This document shows positions 1 through 9,527 of a stretch of DNA of 64,000 bases, piece after piece (the first letter of the stretch is position 1; every line of letters starts with the position of its first letter). A model generated the notes under the pieces. That model had not been told where the DNA came from. It did not search any database and saw only the letters and a program-made list of their open reading frames with translations. The stretch spans positions 310,001 through 374,000 of the forward strand of contig AP014633.1 in NCBI GenBank assembly GCA_000828835.1. Reading direction: 5' to 3'. The position numbers were made by a program, and so were the translations under genes. The DNA is from Thioploca ingrica. GTDB taxonomy: Bacteria; Pseudomonadota; Gammaproteobacteria; Beggiatoales; Beggiatoaceae.

Positions 1-1278
1 ATCGGTAATCAGGATACGAAATCGCCCTAAGCCTTGGCTTCTTTGGTAGCCGATAATTTTCGCTGGGTCTGTTTGCGTGTCCACCTCGTTTAGCGTAGAT
101 ACCGCTTCTGCTGGAATTTGCACGCGAAAAGTACTACCTTCTCCCGGTTTGCTTTCCAAACTGAGTTTGCCGCCCATCGCTGTCACTAGGCGGTGGCTAA
201 TGGATAAACCCAGACCGGTGCCCTGTTGTTTGTAAGCGGCGTCACCAACCTGACCGAAGGGCTGAAAAATTTTTTCAGTTTGAGCGGCGGGAATACCGAT
301 ACCGGTGTCTGTTACTTCTAGCACTAACCGGCCATCAAGGTAAGTACTGCGTAGGGTAACACCACCCCGCTCGGTAAATTTTACTGCGTTGCCCAACAGG
401 TTCATGAGCACCTGGCGCAGCCGCTTGTCATCACAATGCAGTACTGCCGGTAAAGCGGTCGTGCTTTGATAATCGAAGAAAATACCTTTCTGTTGCGCAC
501 GGATACGGAACATCTCGCATAAACTGAGAAAAAATGGGGAGGTTTTCCAGGTTTGGGGGAACAATTCAAAACGTCCCGCCTCGATTTTCGCTAAATCTAG
601 AATATCGTTAATGAGGGTAAGCAGGTAATCGCCGCCACTGCGGATATTTTGTACGTTATGGCGATGTTTTTCAGAGAGCGATGGGTCGTTTTCTAGGATT
701 TGCGCAAAACCGAGAATGGCGTTAAGTGGGGTGCGCAATTCGTGATTCATATTGGCAATGAAGGCGCTCTTGGCACGGTTAGCCGATTCGGCTTGTTCCT
801 TGGCCTGACGTAGGGATTCTTCTAACCGCTGGCGTTCCAACAGTTCTTGCTCCAGCCTAGCGTTTTTAGCTTCTAGTTCATGGTGCAGACGTTGCAGTGC
901 CAACTGTTTGCCCACGCGAGCCAATACTTCTTCAGCACAGAATGGTTTGGAGACATAATCGACTGCTCCCAGTTTGAAACCACGCACAATCGCTTCACTG
1001 TCCGACAAAGCACTGATAAAAATAATCGGGGTTGCTGCAGTGGGTGGGTGTTCCCGGAGTCGCCGGTACAATTCAAAGCCGTTCACATCCGGCATGATGA
1101 TATCGAGCAAAATGAGGTCTGGAGTAAAATGTCGGAGTCGGGTGAAGGTACTATTGGCGTCCTGTGCGGGCACCACGTGGTAGTTAGCCTGTTTTAGGGT
1201 AGTAAACAAGACCTGTAAGTTCGCTAAATTATCATCGATGATGAGAATCGTCCCGGCATTGTCATGGGAGGAGCGCAT
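1..1278 (-). CDS. REC-HisKA-HATPase hybrid sensor kinase (cut by window start)
   Basis: Cytoplasmic hybrid histidine kinase; 426 codons are visible and the 3' end lies outside the window. An N-terminal receiver domain (about residues 10-122) has acidic pocket DD15-16, phosphoacceptor D59 in LLDIMMP and K111 in SKPF. A coiled coil (128-170) leads into HisKA with the phosphorylated H179 in the NHELRTPLN motif. The HATPase domain shows the N box (NLLGNAVKF), DTGIGIP and GTGLGLSI. The last visible codons (RFRILITD) look like the start of a second receiver domain. No membrane segment is present, so its input must come through the first receiver or a partner. The ATG at 1278 lies only 6 bases after the stop of the upstream membrane hybrid kinase, so the two are probably co-transcribed as one phosphorelay. 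The partner output protein is not visible. Confidence 0.93.
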   Translation of the reverse strand, partial: MRSSHDNAGTILIIDDNLANLQVLFTTLKQANYHVVPAQDANSTFTRLRHFTPDLILLDIIMPDVNGFELYRRLREHPPTAATPIIFISALSDSEAIVRGFKLGAVDYVSKPFCAEEVLARVGKQLALQRLHHELEAKNARLEQELLERQRLEESLRQAKEQAESANRAKSAFIANMNHELRTPLNAILGFAQILENDPSLSEKHRHNVQNIRSGGDYLLTLINDILDLAKIEAGRFELFPQTWKTSPFFLSLCEMFRIRAQQKGIFFDYQSTTALPAVLHCDDKRLRQVLMNLLGNAVKFTERGGVTLRSTYLDGRLVLEVTDTGIGIPAAQTEKIFQPFGQVGDAAYKQQGTGLGLSISHRLVTAMGGKLSLESKPGEGSTFRVQIPAEAVSTLNEVDTQTDPAKIIGYQRSQGLGRFRILITD

Positions 1279-1284
1279 AGGAGG

Positions 1285-3588
1285 TTATATTTCCGGTTTT
1301 TCCAGATAGGTGCTTAACTCGTTGAGTTGCAGATTTTCCGCTAACGCCCGTACCCGGCGGACAAAGGCTGAATAGTCTGGATGCAGGGTTTCGACCAACG
1401 CGATTATCCCATCAATGTTACCGGCTTCGGTTAGTTGCTGCAGTTCTTCGATCAGCTTGGTTGGTGGTAGTTGTAACGTTTTCGGTTCCGCTAGGTGAGT
1501 TTCTGTATAAACCCATTCTAGACCCAGTAAAGATTCCAATAATTCATAGAGTTTTTCTGCTTTGACCGGTTTGGGCAGAAACCCGTTACTACCCACAGCG
1601 ACGCTTCTTTCCCGATCTTCCTCCAACACGCTGGCTGAGCTAGTAATGATGACGATGTCTTTGAGTTGTTCGTCGTTTCTCATCCGGTAGATCAATTCAA
1701 ATCCGTCCATGCCCGACATGCGTAAATCCGTAATTACCACATCTGGTCGTTGAGCGCGTGCCGCCGCGAGACCGGCTTCGCCATTCTCCCTCTCCCTCAC
1801 CTTAATTCCCAGCGGACTGAGCAAATTAACCAACACGGCTCGGTTGTCGGCGTGGTCGTCCACCACTAGCACCTCGGGTGCGTTGCCCTTCACGCCCAAG
1901 ATGCGGGCATGGCTGAGGGAAGAATCCACCGCAGCCGCTTCAACCACGGGTAAATTGACTGTGAACCAAACGACGGTGCCGTGCGCCAGTTGCGGTGTTG
2001 GGCGTGTTGCGGCTGTCGTGGCTATCCATTCGCCCTCAAGGCGTTTGCTCATTATTTCTAAGCGTCCACCCATCATTTCCACCAGGGTATGGCAGATGCT
2101 CAAACCCAAACCAGTACCTTCGCTCTGTTGTGCAGTAGAACTGACTTGTTCGAAGGGTTTAAACACGTCATTTATCTTGGCGGCGGGAATTCCCGGGCCG
2201 GTATCAGTCACTTCGAAGCGAAGTGGTACTCGTTTAATTTCCTCCTCTTCCGGTAGCTGAAGAGAACTGTGAGTAGAAGACCAAGCAGGTTGAGAGTGCT
2301 CCTCGCCGAGTACGAATACACCCAGCGTGACATTGCCCCGTTCAGTGAATTTGACCGCATTGCCCAGTAGATTGAGGAGGATTTGTTGTAGACGCTTGCT
2401 GTCAGCTTGTATCGCCACCGGCAAATCATTAGTGTCTAGATTGAGGGTTAATCCCTTATTTTCTGAGCGTATCCGAATCAGGGCCATGACATCGGTCAAC
2501 AGGACAGATAGATAAACCGGCTCAGGATTGAGTTCCAATTTTCCGGCTTCGATTTTAGCCAGATCCAATACCTCATTAATCAAATTGAGCAGGTGATTAC
2601 CGCTACGTTCGATGACCGCAATACTCTGTTGCTGATCAGCGCTGAACTTGGGATTTTGTTGCAGGATTTGCGCATAGCCCAGAATACCGTTCAAAGGGGT
2701 GCGTAGTTCGTGGCTCATGTTGGCGAGAAATCGGCTTTTAGCTTGATTAGCTGTCTCTGCGGCAGTGAGCGCCTGTTGCAGTTCGGCGGTCCGTTGCTTG
2801 ACAATGACTTCCAGTCCTTCTTGGTACGCTTGTAAGGCATTGATCTTTTCGCGAATTGAGTCCCGCATGTGGGCTACGCTACGTGACAAAGCGCCCAATT
2901 CGTCATGGCCAATGGTGTCAATGGCGGCGTCCAGTTCACCCTGGGCAATTCGGGCCGTGACTTCTTGTAACCGGGCGATAGGCTTGATCAAAAACCGGTT
3001 CAACAGACCGTACATCGCACCACTGCTCAGCAGCATGAAAGCGAGCGAAAGGCTGATGGTTTGTGCTAGCAGGTTGCGAATCTTGGCATGAATCGTACTA
3101 CTGTCGAAACCGATATCCACTGTGCCCAGATAACCTTGATCATTACCAAATACCGGAATTAAGCTATGGTAAACACCATTAACCAGAACTGTTTTAGGCT
3201 GTGGGTAGTTTAGCAAGGCGCGCAGGGTTGGGTCCGTCACCGGCAGACCCCGTTGCTCAATGCGATTGTGCCCCAGAATATGCCCGCTTCGATCCAGCAC
3301 TGCCACATGTACCACGCCGCCGTCCTTTTTCAGCTTGAACAATGCCATCGCATTGATGGATTGCAACCGGAGAATCCATTCAATATTTTCACTAGTTTCC
3401 CGTAATTTTTGAATATCGGCGATAATGTCAGCGGCTAATGCCTGCGCTTGTTCACCGATCCCGGCCATCAATTCTTGTTGTAATTGCCTGACGTGTAGCC
3501 AGGAAATAGCGCTCAACACCAAGATGATGATGCCGCCCACCAAGAACATAATCTTGGCACGAAGACTTAGTTTGCTAATAGCCAGCAT
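1285..3588 (-). CDS. Membrane hybrid sensor histidine kinase/response regulator
   Basis: Inner-membrane phosphorelay kinase of 767 residues. TM1 (about 12-31) and TM2 (about 173-197) bracket a periplasmic sensor region of about 140 residues that ends in [10 protein letters not shown] and looks Cache-like. HAMP covers about 198-250, followed by a coiled coil. HisKA has H293 in [11 protein letters not shown]. HATPase has N410 in [16 protein letters not shown] (462-468) and GTGLGLSI (491-498). The C-terminal receiver (about 572-690) has D621 in [13 protein letters not shown] and K673 in LPKPV. The start is supported by AGGA about 9 bases upstream. It follows a small lipoprotein gene by 28 bases and precedes the REC-first kinase by 6 bases. 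The signal sensed cannot be read from the sequence. Confidence 0.95.
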   Translation of the reverse strand: MLAISKLSLRAKIMFLVGGIIILVLSAISWLHVRQLQQELMAGIGEQAQALAADIIADIQKLRETSENIEWILRLQSINAMALFKLKKDGGVVHVAVLDRSGHILGHNRIEQRGLPVTDPTLRALLNYPQPKTVLVNGVYHSLIPVFGNDQGYLGTVDIGFDSSTIHAKIRNLLAQTISLSLAFMLLSSGAMYGLLNRFLIKPIARLQEVTARIAQGELDAAIDTIGHDELGALSRSVAHMRDSIREKINALQAYQEGLEVIVKQRTAELQQALTAAETANQAKSRFLANMSHELRTPLNGILGYAQILQQNPKFSADQQQSIAVIERSGNHLLNLINEVLDLAKIEAGKLELNPEPVYLSVLLTDVMALIRIRSENKGLTLNLDTNDLPVAIQADSKRLQQILLNLLGNAVKFTERGNVTLGVFVLGEEHSQPAWSSTHSSLQLPEEEEIKRVPLRFEVTDTGPGIPAAKINDVFKPFEQVSSTAQQSEGTGLGLSICHTLVEMMGGRLEIMSKRLEGEWIATTAATRPTPQLAHGTVVWFTVNLPVVEAAAVDSSLSHARILGVKGNAPEVLVVDDHADNRAVLVNLLSPLGIKVRERENGEAGLAAARAQRPDVVITDLRMSGMDGFELIYRMRNDEQLKDIVIITSSASVLEEDRERSVAVGSNGFLPKPVKAEKLYELLESLLGLEWVYTETHLAEPKTLQLPPTKLIEELQQLTEAGNIDGIIALVETLHPDYSAFVRRVRALAENLQLNELSTYLEKPEI

Positions 3589-3616
3589 TATTGTGTTCCT
3601 GTGACTGTTCGGCGGG

Positions 3617-3850
3617 TTAGTCCCTTGACCATGATTTGTTCCACTTGTTGCCGTCAGTCAATATTAGCTCGCTGCCAGGAGGAAAGGTCGAAAGTGGTGG
3701 TCGGTACTGATACCGGTTTAGCAACGGGGGGGTATTACGTGTGTTAGCGTTGGAATCCGACCCTGATTCGCAAGCCGTCAGAGCAGCTACGAGCCAAACG
3801 CAAAATCCCTTGATGATGGCAAAATAGACGGGATCTCGTGAGATAGTCAT
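3617..3850 (-). CDS. Small predicted lipoprotein upstream of the hybrid kinase
   Basis: 77 codons, no family recognised. A hydrophobic segment (about 9-25) ends in a lipobox-like LTAC with C27 as the predicted lipidated cysteine, followed by ESGS, so the mature protein would be about 51 residues. Aspartate is not at position +2 (it is Glu), which leaves sorting to inner or outer membrane open. AGGAAA lies 8 bases before the ATG, good support for translation. Only 28 bases separate its stop from the membrane hybrid kinase start. It could be a sensory accessory protein for that kinase (inference), or a shortened remnant of a larger lipoprotein. Confidence 0.6.
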   Translation of the reverse strand: MTISRDPVYFAIIKGFCVWLVAALTACESGSDSNANTRNTPPLLNRYQYRPPLSTFPPGSELILTDGNKWNKSWSRD

Positions 3851-4017
3851 AATTGCTTTCCTAGCAATAACGATTGCGAAACAAAAACAGATGTACTTAA
3901 TTAGACACCACGAACAGATGAACCGATTTATTGGAGTGTATCAAATAATCGGTTGGCAAGAAATTGCTAATCTAGCTTGGCTAGCTAACTCATTTAGCCA
4001 CTTATCAATAAGAAAGC

Positions 4018-4043
4018 GAGGTAGTACATACAAATACTACCTC
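4018..4043 (-). terminator. Hairpin terminator after first cytochrome c gene
   Basis: A perfect 9-bp inverted repeat, GAGGTAGTA / TACTACCTC with an 8-base loop, lies just downstream of the 158-codon cytochrome gene. Read on the minus strand it is followed by GCTTTCTTAT, a weak U-rich tail. The same stem recurs after the second cytochrome gene at 4787-4815. Confidence 0.7.
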
Positions 4044-4081
4044 ACCTTTCAGCAAGTTATTGAGATAACTTTGCTTAAGCT

Positions 4082-4528
4082 TTATTTAGGTTCAGCGGGT
4101 TTAGCTTCTTCAGCGGGTTTCGCTTCTGCTTTGGCTTCACCACCTACAGCCAAAACCCATTCAACAATCTTTTTGGCTTCATCTTCAGTAACCATGGTAT
4201 TCGGCGTCATCACGGCACCACCATAAACTGGCGCTGAACCGGCGTTACCTTTCATAATTTTTTCTGCCAACATCTTCATCGTGCCCTCTTTATCTTTAGC
4301 GGCTTCTTCTTTGCGTTTGGCAGCGACTTCTTGGTAACTCGGACCGACTAATTTCTTATCGAGTTGATGGCAAGTTTTACAGGGAGGAACTTTCTTTTCC
4401 GTGAATTTTTCAAAAGCGGCCCAATTATCACCCGGTTTTAGATCGACAGCATCTTCTGCGAATGCAACACCGGCAAATAAAGTACCTGCGGTAGCAAGAC
4501 CGATACAAAGCGCTTTTAAAGTTGGCAT
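4082..4528 (-). CDS. Periplasmic monohaem c-type cytochrome (tandem copy 1)
   Basis: Secreted class I-like cytochrome c, 148 residues from the chosen start. The signal peptide (MPTLKALC to VAFA) is followed by the haem motif CKTCH, and a distal VMTPNTM segment can supply the axial Met. The C-terminus is a low-complexity A/K/P/E tail (AKAEAKPAEEAKPAEPK). An ATG ten codons upstream (4558) is in frame, but AAGGAA lies at the right distance from the ATG at 4528, and that start gives a clean signal peptide. The neighbouring gene is a close paralogue, so this is a tandem duplication. Both follow the molybdopterin oxidoreductase on the same strand. They are plausible electron carriers for that enzyme (inference from position). 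Confidence 0.93.
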   Translation of the reverse strand: MPTLKALCIGLATAGTLFAGVAFAEDAVDLKPGDNWAAFEKFTEKKVPPCKTCHQLDKKLVGPSYQEVAAKRKEEAAKDKEGTMKMLAEKIMKGNAGSAPVYGGAVMTPNTMVTEDEAKKIVEWVLAVGGEAKAEAKPAEEAKPAEPK

Positions 4529-4777
4529 AATAATATTTCCTTGGTTGATTGAACTCATTGTTTAGAGGTTGTGATAATAAATTTAATTTTACTTCAAATG
4601 ACGAATCTCTTTTTTATATCCAAGCTCATTTGGATGGCTAAGCCACTACCCCCATTATCCATCTCTGCTTGCCTTTGTTGCTTCAGAGTTGGAATAATAA
4701 TATGATAATTTCTTTAATAATCTATCTAAATTTCAAGTTGAATGCTGTTTTTCTGCTCGACAGAATCGGCTATAAAC

Positions 4778-4815
4778 AAAAAAAGCGAGGTAGTACAGAT
4801 GATAAATACTACCTC
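4778..4815 (-). terminator. Rho-independent terminator between the two cytochrome c genes
   Basis: The stem GAGGTAGTA/TACTACCTC (4787-4795 with 4807-4815) is followed on the minus strand by GC and a run of seven T (4778-4784). This is a textbook intrinsic terminator for the second cytochrome gene. The 324-base gap around it (4529-4852) otherwise holds only AT-rich sequence, presumably the promoter for the first cytochrome gene. Confidence 0.85.
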
Positions 4816-4852
4816 ACCTTTCAACCCATTATTTAAGTACTCTGCTTAAGTT

Positions 4853-5323
4853 TTATTTCGCTGTTTCAGCGGGTTTAGCTTCTTCAGCCGGTTTGGCTAC
4901 TGTAGTCGGTTTGGCTTCTTCCGCTTTAGCTTCACCACCTAAAGCCAAAACCCATTCAACCAGTTTTTTGGCTTCTTCTTCTGTAACCATAGTATTAGGT
5001 GTCATCACTGCTCCACCGTAGACTGCGGGTGAACCAGCATTGCCTTTCATAATTTTTTCTGCCAACATTTTCACCGTGCCTTCTTTATCTTTAGCGGCAT
5101 CTTCTTTGCGTTTGGCAGCGACGTCTTTGTATGCAGGACCAACTATTTTCTTATCTATAGAATGGCAAGTTTTGCAGGGGGGAACTTTCTTTTCCGTAAA
5201 TTTTTCAAAAGCGGCCCAGTCATCACCCGGCTTTAGATCGACTGCATCTGCTGCCAAAGCGATACCTGCAAATAAAATACTTCCTGCGGCAAGACCGATA
5301 CCAAGCGTTTTTAAAGTTGGCAT
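4853..5323 (-). CDS. Periplasmic monohaem c-type cytochrome (tandem copy 2)
   Basis: 156 residues from the chosen start. It has a signal peptide (MPTLKTLGIG to IALA), then AADAVDLKPGDDW, haem motif CKTCH, MTPNTM as probable axial-Met region and an A/E/K/P tail slightly longer than in copy 1. An in-frame ATG lies at 5353, but AAGGAG sits about 8 bases before the ATG at 5323 and that start restores the signal peptide. The two copies agree over almost the whole mature domain and differ mostly at the tail. Even the terminator stem is duplicated. The stop lies just upstream of its own terminator. The probable role is soluble periplasmic electron transfer. Confidence 0.93.
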   Translation of the reverse strand: MPTLKTLGIGLAAGSILFAGIALAADAVDLKPGDDWAAFEKFTEKKVPPCKTCHSIDKKIVGPAYKDVAAKRKEDAAKDKEGTVKMLAEKIMKGNAGSPAVYGGAVMTPNTMVTEEEAKKLVEWVLALGGEAKAEEAKPTTVAKPAEEAKPAETAK

Positions 5324-5387
5324 AATGACATCTCCTTTGTTTGTAAAACTCATTGTTCAGAAATTGTTGTAATCAATTTAATTTTAC

Positions 5388-7937
5388 TTAAGATGATGAA
5401 TCTCGACGAAAAATGTGACTTCGTGCCGTAGCGAGTCTATCCCAACCGGGACGATGACTCAGATCAGTTTTTTTAATATTGATTAATACGGTGTTATAAG
5501 CAAACGCACCCGCTGGACTAGGTTCATCTAAGGTCAAAAAGTCAGGATTACCTGAGCGATCAACACCGATTTTATCCAGATCCATCCACGCACCTTCATG
5601 TAAAACCGCCACCCTCGGCATACAACGTTCTGTTACATATGCTGGGGCTATTACCCTACCACGTGCGTTCCATAATTCTACAATATCACCGGTTTTAATG
5701 CCAAGCTTTTTCGCATCATCAGCATTCAAAGTGACTTCTTGTTCATAGGTTTCGCGTAATAAAGCGATATTGTGAAAAATAGAATGAGTACGCCAGCGCG
5801 GATGGGGTGTAATCAGGTGAAATGGATATTGAATTGTTTTATCGTCATTGAGCCATTCCCAAGGTTCGATCCATTTAGGAATAGCCGGAATTTCATAGCC
5901 ATAAGCTGTTCTTGACCAATCGTGGATTTGAGCTAAGTAAGTGGAGAAAATTTCTATTTTTCCAGAAGAAGTTGGCCAAGGTTGTCCTTGTTCTACATTA
6001 TCTTGGAAAGCGATTTGAGGACGTGATAGTTTAAATTTATAGATACCTTGTTGTTTAAATTCTGCCCAGGTCATTTCAACTTGTTGACGAGACATGACTT
6101 TGTTTTCCCACCATTCTTGTAAATACGCTTCATCTACCGCATCGTTGTTATGAAAATAATCTCGAGTCGCTTTAGGATTATATTTTTTGCCAAAACCAAG
6201 ACGGTAAGCCAATTCGGTTAACACTTGCAAATCAGTTTTACTTTCTCCCAAGGGTTCAATGACTTTGGGGCGATGAATATAATAATGCCCTTTATACCAA
6301 GGTAAAGCGACATCGTGACGTTCAAAATGAGTCGCAATCGGCAATAAAAGGTCTGCCCATAACCCCGAAGGCGTAATAGTGGCATCCATACAAACCACTA
6401 ATTCTAATTTATTAATCGCTTGAATGGCTTTATTGATATTCGGTAATTGATTAAACCAATTGGAACCTTGCCAAAAAATTCCTTTAATATTCGGTATTTG
6501 TCCATCAGTATCTGACTGCGGCCATAACCCAATTTCTTCACGTTTGACCTGAGGATAATTGAGTACACAATGTGCCCACCGATCGGATTTAATGGATTGT
6601 TTCCAAATATTACTATATTCATCATAGGGATAAGCAACGGCTTCGGGATGCCAACCTTTGCCAACACCTTCAGAGCAACCGCCCAATACGCCAATATTTC
6701 CCGTCATCGCTTGTAAAGCCGCTGCCATCCGATTATATTGTTCTCCGTAGGCATTACGCCCGGGTGCCCAAGAGGCTTTTAAGGCAGCCGGTTTGGTGGT
6801 GGCATAAAGGTGAGCCAATTTTTTAATATTCTCGGCGCTAACGCCACAAATGGGTTCTGCCCATTCCGGACTTTTGGGTTGTCCATCGGATTGACCTAGG
6901 ATGTAATCTTTGAAATTTTCACGTTTTCGAGCCCAAAACGGCATCGTACCGGCGTCCATACCTTGAGTAAATTTATTAATAAAATCTTGATCTTGAATAT
7001 TATTAATAAAAATATAATACGCCATAGCCGCTAACATAGCGGCATCGGTATTGGGTTTAATTGGAATCCACCAAGCATTATAGGATGCAGCAGAATCCGT
7101 GTATTGGGGATCAACGACCACGAATTGACAGCCCCGTTGTTTAGCCAGACGCATGTAATAAAAAGTATTACCCCCATGAAAAGTATAAGCGGGATTCCAA
7201 CCCCACATGATGATCAATTTGGAATGAGCAAAGGTATCATCTTCATTACCATCGTCAATGCTACCAAAAGTGACTTGGGAACTAAAAACCGTGCCTTGAT
7301 AAGAGGGGACTGACCAGGAACTGGTACGGCAACCAAACATACCGAGAAATCGTCCGAGTAAACCGCTAATTTGATCGGATTTATGTAAAACGCCCCATGA
7401 AGCCCCCGCATAACTTTGGTCTAACAGAGCCGTGTCTCCATACTCCCATTTTAAATACAGCATTTTTTCAGCGATAAAATCTAAAGCAGCGTCCCAAGAA
7501 ATTCGTTTAAATTTACCTTCACCGCGTTCGCCTACCCGTAACATGGGATAGAGTAACCGTTCTGCCGAGTAAACTCGCATACGGTAAGAACGTCCACGTA
7601 AACAAGCACGTAATTGAGGTAATTCTTCAGTATCGGTACCCCAAGGTGAACCCTGATATTGGCCATTATCAGTCGATAATCGAACAATAACATCCCCTTT
7701 CTTATGGGCCACTAAAACATGCCGAGAACCACAATTATGAGCACAACTCGTTACCACTGTGGTTAATTCATCATCTCGTGGGTAAGGTTCATAAGCAAAA
7801 GCCTTTGCCGACCGATTGGAAGTAACTAATCCATTGGCGATAGTGGAACCGGCTACGGCGGTTAGAAATCGGCGTCGCGTCATATTTAAATGAGATGCAA
7901 GCCATTTCAAGGTATTATTATTTACTTTATTTTCCAT
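5388..7937 (-). CDS. Tat-exported molybdopterin oxidoreductase, DMSO reductase family
   Basis: 849-residue catalytic subunit of the bis-MGD (DmsA-like) superfamily. A twin-arginine signal (RRRFLTAVAG, from residue 21) predicts folded export to the periplasm. The Fe-S motif is C65-x3-C69-x3-H73-x38-C112: the third ligand, cysteine in DmsA, is His here. Further family hallmarks are GWNPA near residue 245, VVVDPQYTD, a TKPAALKASWAPGR block, and the C-terminal cofactor domain with SGKIEIFS and TPHPRWRTHS. Serine-rich SVPSYQG is in the region of the Mo ligand. No dmsB or dmsC lies beside it; neighbours are two cytochromes c and a Met-rich secreted protein, suggesting a soluble enzyme using cytochrome c. 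The substrate (sulfoxide, N-oxide, sulfur or oxyanion) is undetermined. No clear Shine-Dalgarno is seen; Met19 is an alternative start. Confidence 0.92.
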   Translation of the reverse strand: MENKVNNNTLKWLASHLNMTRRRFLTAVAGSTIANGLVTSNRSAKAFAYEPYPRDDELTTVVTSCAHNCGSRHVLVAHKKGDVIVRLSTDNGQYQGSPWGTDTEELPQLRACLRGRSYRMRVYSAERLLYPMLRVGERGEGKFKRISWDAALDFIAEKMLYLKWEYGDTALLDQSYAGASWGVLHKSDQISGLLGRFLGMFGCRTSSWSVPSYQGTVFSSQVTFGSIDDGNEDDTFAHSKLIIMWGWNPAYTFHGGNTFYYMRLAKQRGCQFVVVDPQYTDSAASYNAWWIPIKPNTDAAMLAAMAYYIFINNIQDQDFINKFTQGMDAGTMPFWARKRENFKDYILGQSDGQPKSPEWAEPICGVSAENIKKLAHLYATTKPAALKASWAPGRNAYGEQYNRMAAALQAMTGNIGVLGGCSEGVGKGWHPEAVAYPYDEYSNIWKQSIKSDRWAHCVLNYPQVKREEIGLWPQSDTDGQIPNIKGIFWQGSNWFNQLPNINKAIQAINKLELVVCMDATITPSGLWADLLLPIATHFERHDVALPWYKGHYYIHRPKVIEPLGESKTDLQVLTELAYRLGFGKKYNPKATRDYFHNNDAVDEAYLQEWWENKVMSRQQVEMTWAEFKQQGIYKFKLSRPQIAFQDNVEQGQPWPTSSGKIEIFSTYLAQIHDWSRTAYGYEIPAIPKWIEPWEWLNDDKTIQYPFHLITPHPRWRTHSIFHNIALLRETYEQEVTLNADDAKKLGIKTGDIVELWNARGRVIAPAYVTERCMPRVAVLHEGAWMDLDKIGVDRSGNPDFLTLDEPSPAGAFAYNTVLINIKKTDLSHRPGWDRLATARSHIFRRDSSS

Positions 7938-8196
7938 AATATTTTTTGGATTTAAATCGGATTGTTATTAAAAAAATTAGATGAGCAAAATAAACAACGA
8001 GATAAGGAAATAGTCGGCAAGAATTAACTGCTAACTGATAAAATGCGGAAAGGAATTAGAAACTGACTTTACTCAGGGTAGGAATTACGCTAATAATAAG
8101 TTTTGCTTCTATTTAGCCGAGAAAATGAGGCTGCTTTTCTTATCAGGGGTTGTTATCTCTAAATACCCCTAACTAAGAAAAATTTTTAAATCCTAT

Positions 8197-8958
8197 TTAT
8201 GGCTTGTTCTCTACGCTATCGGTGACACTGGTCCCTTCGGTATTATTGTCTTCCATACTTTTTATAGCTTCACGATGGTTTTCATCTTCGGTTTTATTCA
8301 TACCCCACATATAGAATATATTATTACTGGGATACAAAATGAGATTACCCTCTTTATCGATCCAAAATCGACCAAATGTCATTTGATAGCCTTCAGGAGG
8401 AATACCGTACATACTGGCTATCCCTAACATACCACTCATCGCTGACATGCCGTACATGCCCGCCATACTAGGAGACATCCCCGCCATTCCCATCATGCTC
8501 GACATACCCCCCATACTAGGAGACATTCCCGCCATCCCCATCATGCTCGACATTCCCCCCATACTAGGAGACATCCCCGCCATCCCCATCATACTCGACA
8601 TTCCCCCCATACTAGGAGACATCCCCGCCATCCCCATCATACCGTTCATTCCTAACATACCACCCATTCCAAGCATTCCATACATGCTACTCATACCTAA
8701 CATACTGTTCATGTTAGTTGTTGTATCTATACTGGCTCCAGTCACTATCGGGTAAAGAACAATTTGACCATTGGGATAACGTTCATACCAGCCGCTGCTT
8801 TTAGTTATATTACCCACAATATATCCATTTCCTATACTTTTTTGATTGGATAGGTTAGTCATGTCAGTACTCAAAGCCGAAAGAGGTAGAAATAATATAT
8901 TGATAACTAAAAATAAATTTAATAAATTTTGCAATCGAGATGGGGATCTATAAATCAT
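8197..8958 (-). CDS. Secreted Met/Gly-rich repeat protein
   Basis: 253 residues, no family recognised. An N-terminal hydrophobic signal (about 11-30) precedes a short domain with YERYPNGQIVLYP. The central part (about 80-190) is extremely rich in Met, Gly and Ser, with a 16-residue unit of the type MGGMSSMMGMAGMSPS repeated about four times. After it comes FGRFWIDKEGNLILYPSNN, which resembles the N-terminal segment and may be a second copy of the same small fold. The AAAGGAG ribosome site fixes the ATG at 8958. Methionine clusters of this kind bind Cu(I) in copper-handling proteins, so metal binding or an adhesive/low-complexity surface role are both possible (inference). It lies upstream of the Mo enzyme on the same strand, 259 bases away. 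Confidence 0.85.
   Translation of the reverse strand: MIYRSPSRLQNLLNLFLVINILFLPLSALSTDMTNLSNQKSIGNGYIVGNITKSSGWYERYPNGQIVLYPIVTGASIDTTTNMNSMLGMSSMYGMLGMGGMLGMNGMMGMAGMSPSMGGMSSMMGMAGMSPSMGGMSSMMGMAGMSPSMGGMSSMMGMAGMSPSMAGMYGMSAMSGMLGIASMYGIPPEGYQMTFGRFWIDKEGNLILYPSNNIFYMWGMNKTEDENHREAIKSMEDNNTEGTSVTDSVENKP
8463..8643. repeat. 48-bp tandem repeat inside the Met-rich gene
   Basis: Units beginning with CTAGGAGACAT start at 8468, 8516, 8564 and 8612, exactly 48 bases apart. The fourth is partial and diverges after about 8640. Copies differ by only a few bases, many of them silent, so the array looks recently expanded and capable of copy-number change in steps of 16 residues without breaking the frame. 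Confidence 0.95.
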
Positions 8959-9209
8959 TCTTTTCTCCTTTAAGTCAATCCATCTATATTTTAAGTATAT
9001 TATAGGAATAATAAATGTTATAGTTACTTGTCAGGACAAATCACAGTAACTTTTTAATTCTCAATTAATTTTCGATACTAAAAAAATAACCAAAAGCAAA
9101 GCGAGAGAAAAAATTTAATTACCCTCTGCATCTCCAGATAGACGATTGAGTTGAGGAACGAGAAACAGATGTGTAAACTTGCCTAAAAATCATTTAGGAA
9201 AACAATACG

Positions 9210-9515
9210 ATGAACAATTTGATTTATTCTGGCATCCATAATGACGATTTTGGTGGTATGACTAATATTGGTAAAATCATTCGAGATGCTTGGGTATTTG
9301 GTTTGCTTCCAGAAACACAAACCTGTGAAGGATGGAGTTTAGGACAATTAGAAAAACTTTATGAGCAGGTTCATCAAGCTTGGATGCCTTATGGACACTT
9401 GATGAGTCACTTACCGACTGAACTGCGCCAGCGGTATGAACGTATTCATGGCGAAGCTTTTCAACAGGCGAAAGCGCAAGGTTGGTCAATAAATGAATTA
9501 GAAGAAGATGATTAG
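9210..9515 (+). CDS. Conserved-looking small hypothetical protein
   Basis: 101 residues, cytoplasmic, no signal peptide or membrane segment, not recognised. Features: GKIIRDAWVFGLLPETQTCEGW followed by a helical region LGQLEKLYEQVHQAWMPYG and an acidic C-terminal end (NELEEDD). TAGGAAA lies about 9 bases before the ATG. Composition is that of a folded globular protein rather than a random reading frame, with Trp, Tyr and Cys present. It stands alone on the plus strand, facing the Met-rich gene promoter, and its 3' end runs into a MITE-like repeat. The 251-base upstream gap holds no recognisable element beyond AT-rich sequence. Confidence 0.7.
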   Translation: MNNLIYSGIHNDDFGGMTNIGKIIRDAWVFGLLPETQTCEGWSLGQLEKLYEQVHQAWMPYGHLMSHLPTELRQRYERIHGEAFQQAKAQGWSINELEEDD

Positions 9516-9527
9516 TGAGTGTAAAAT

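Noticed and set aside
8463-8643. 48-bp array as a CRISPR
   Set aside because: Units are contiguous without unique spacers and encode an in-frame peptide repeat.
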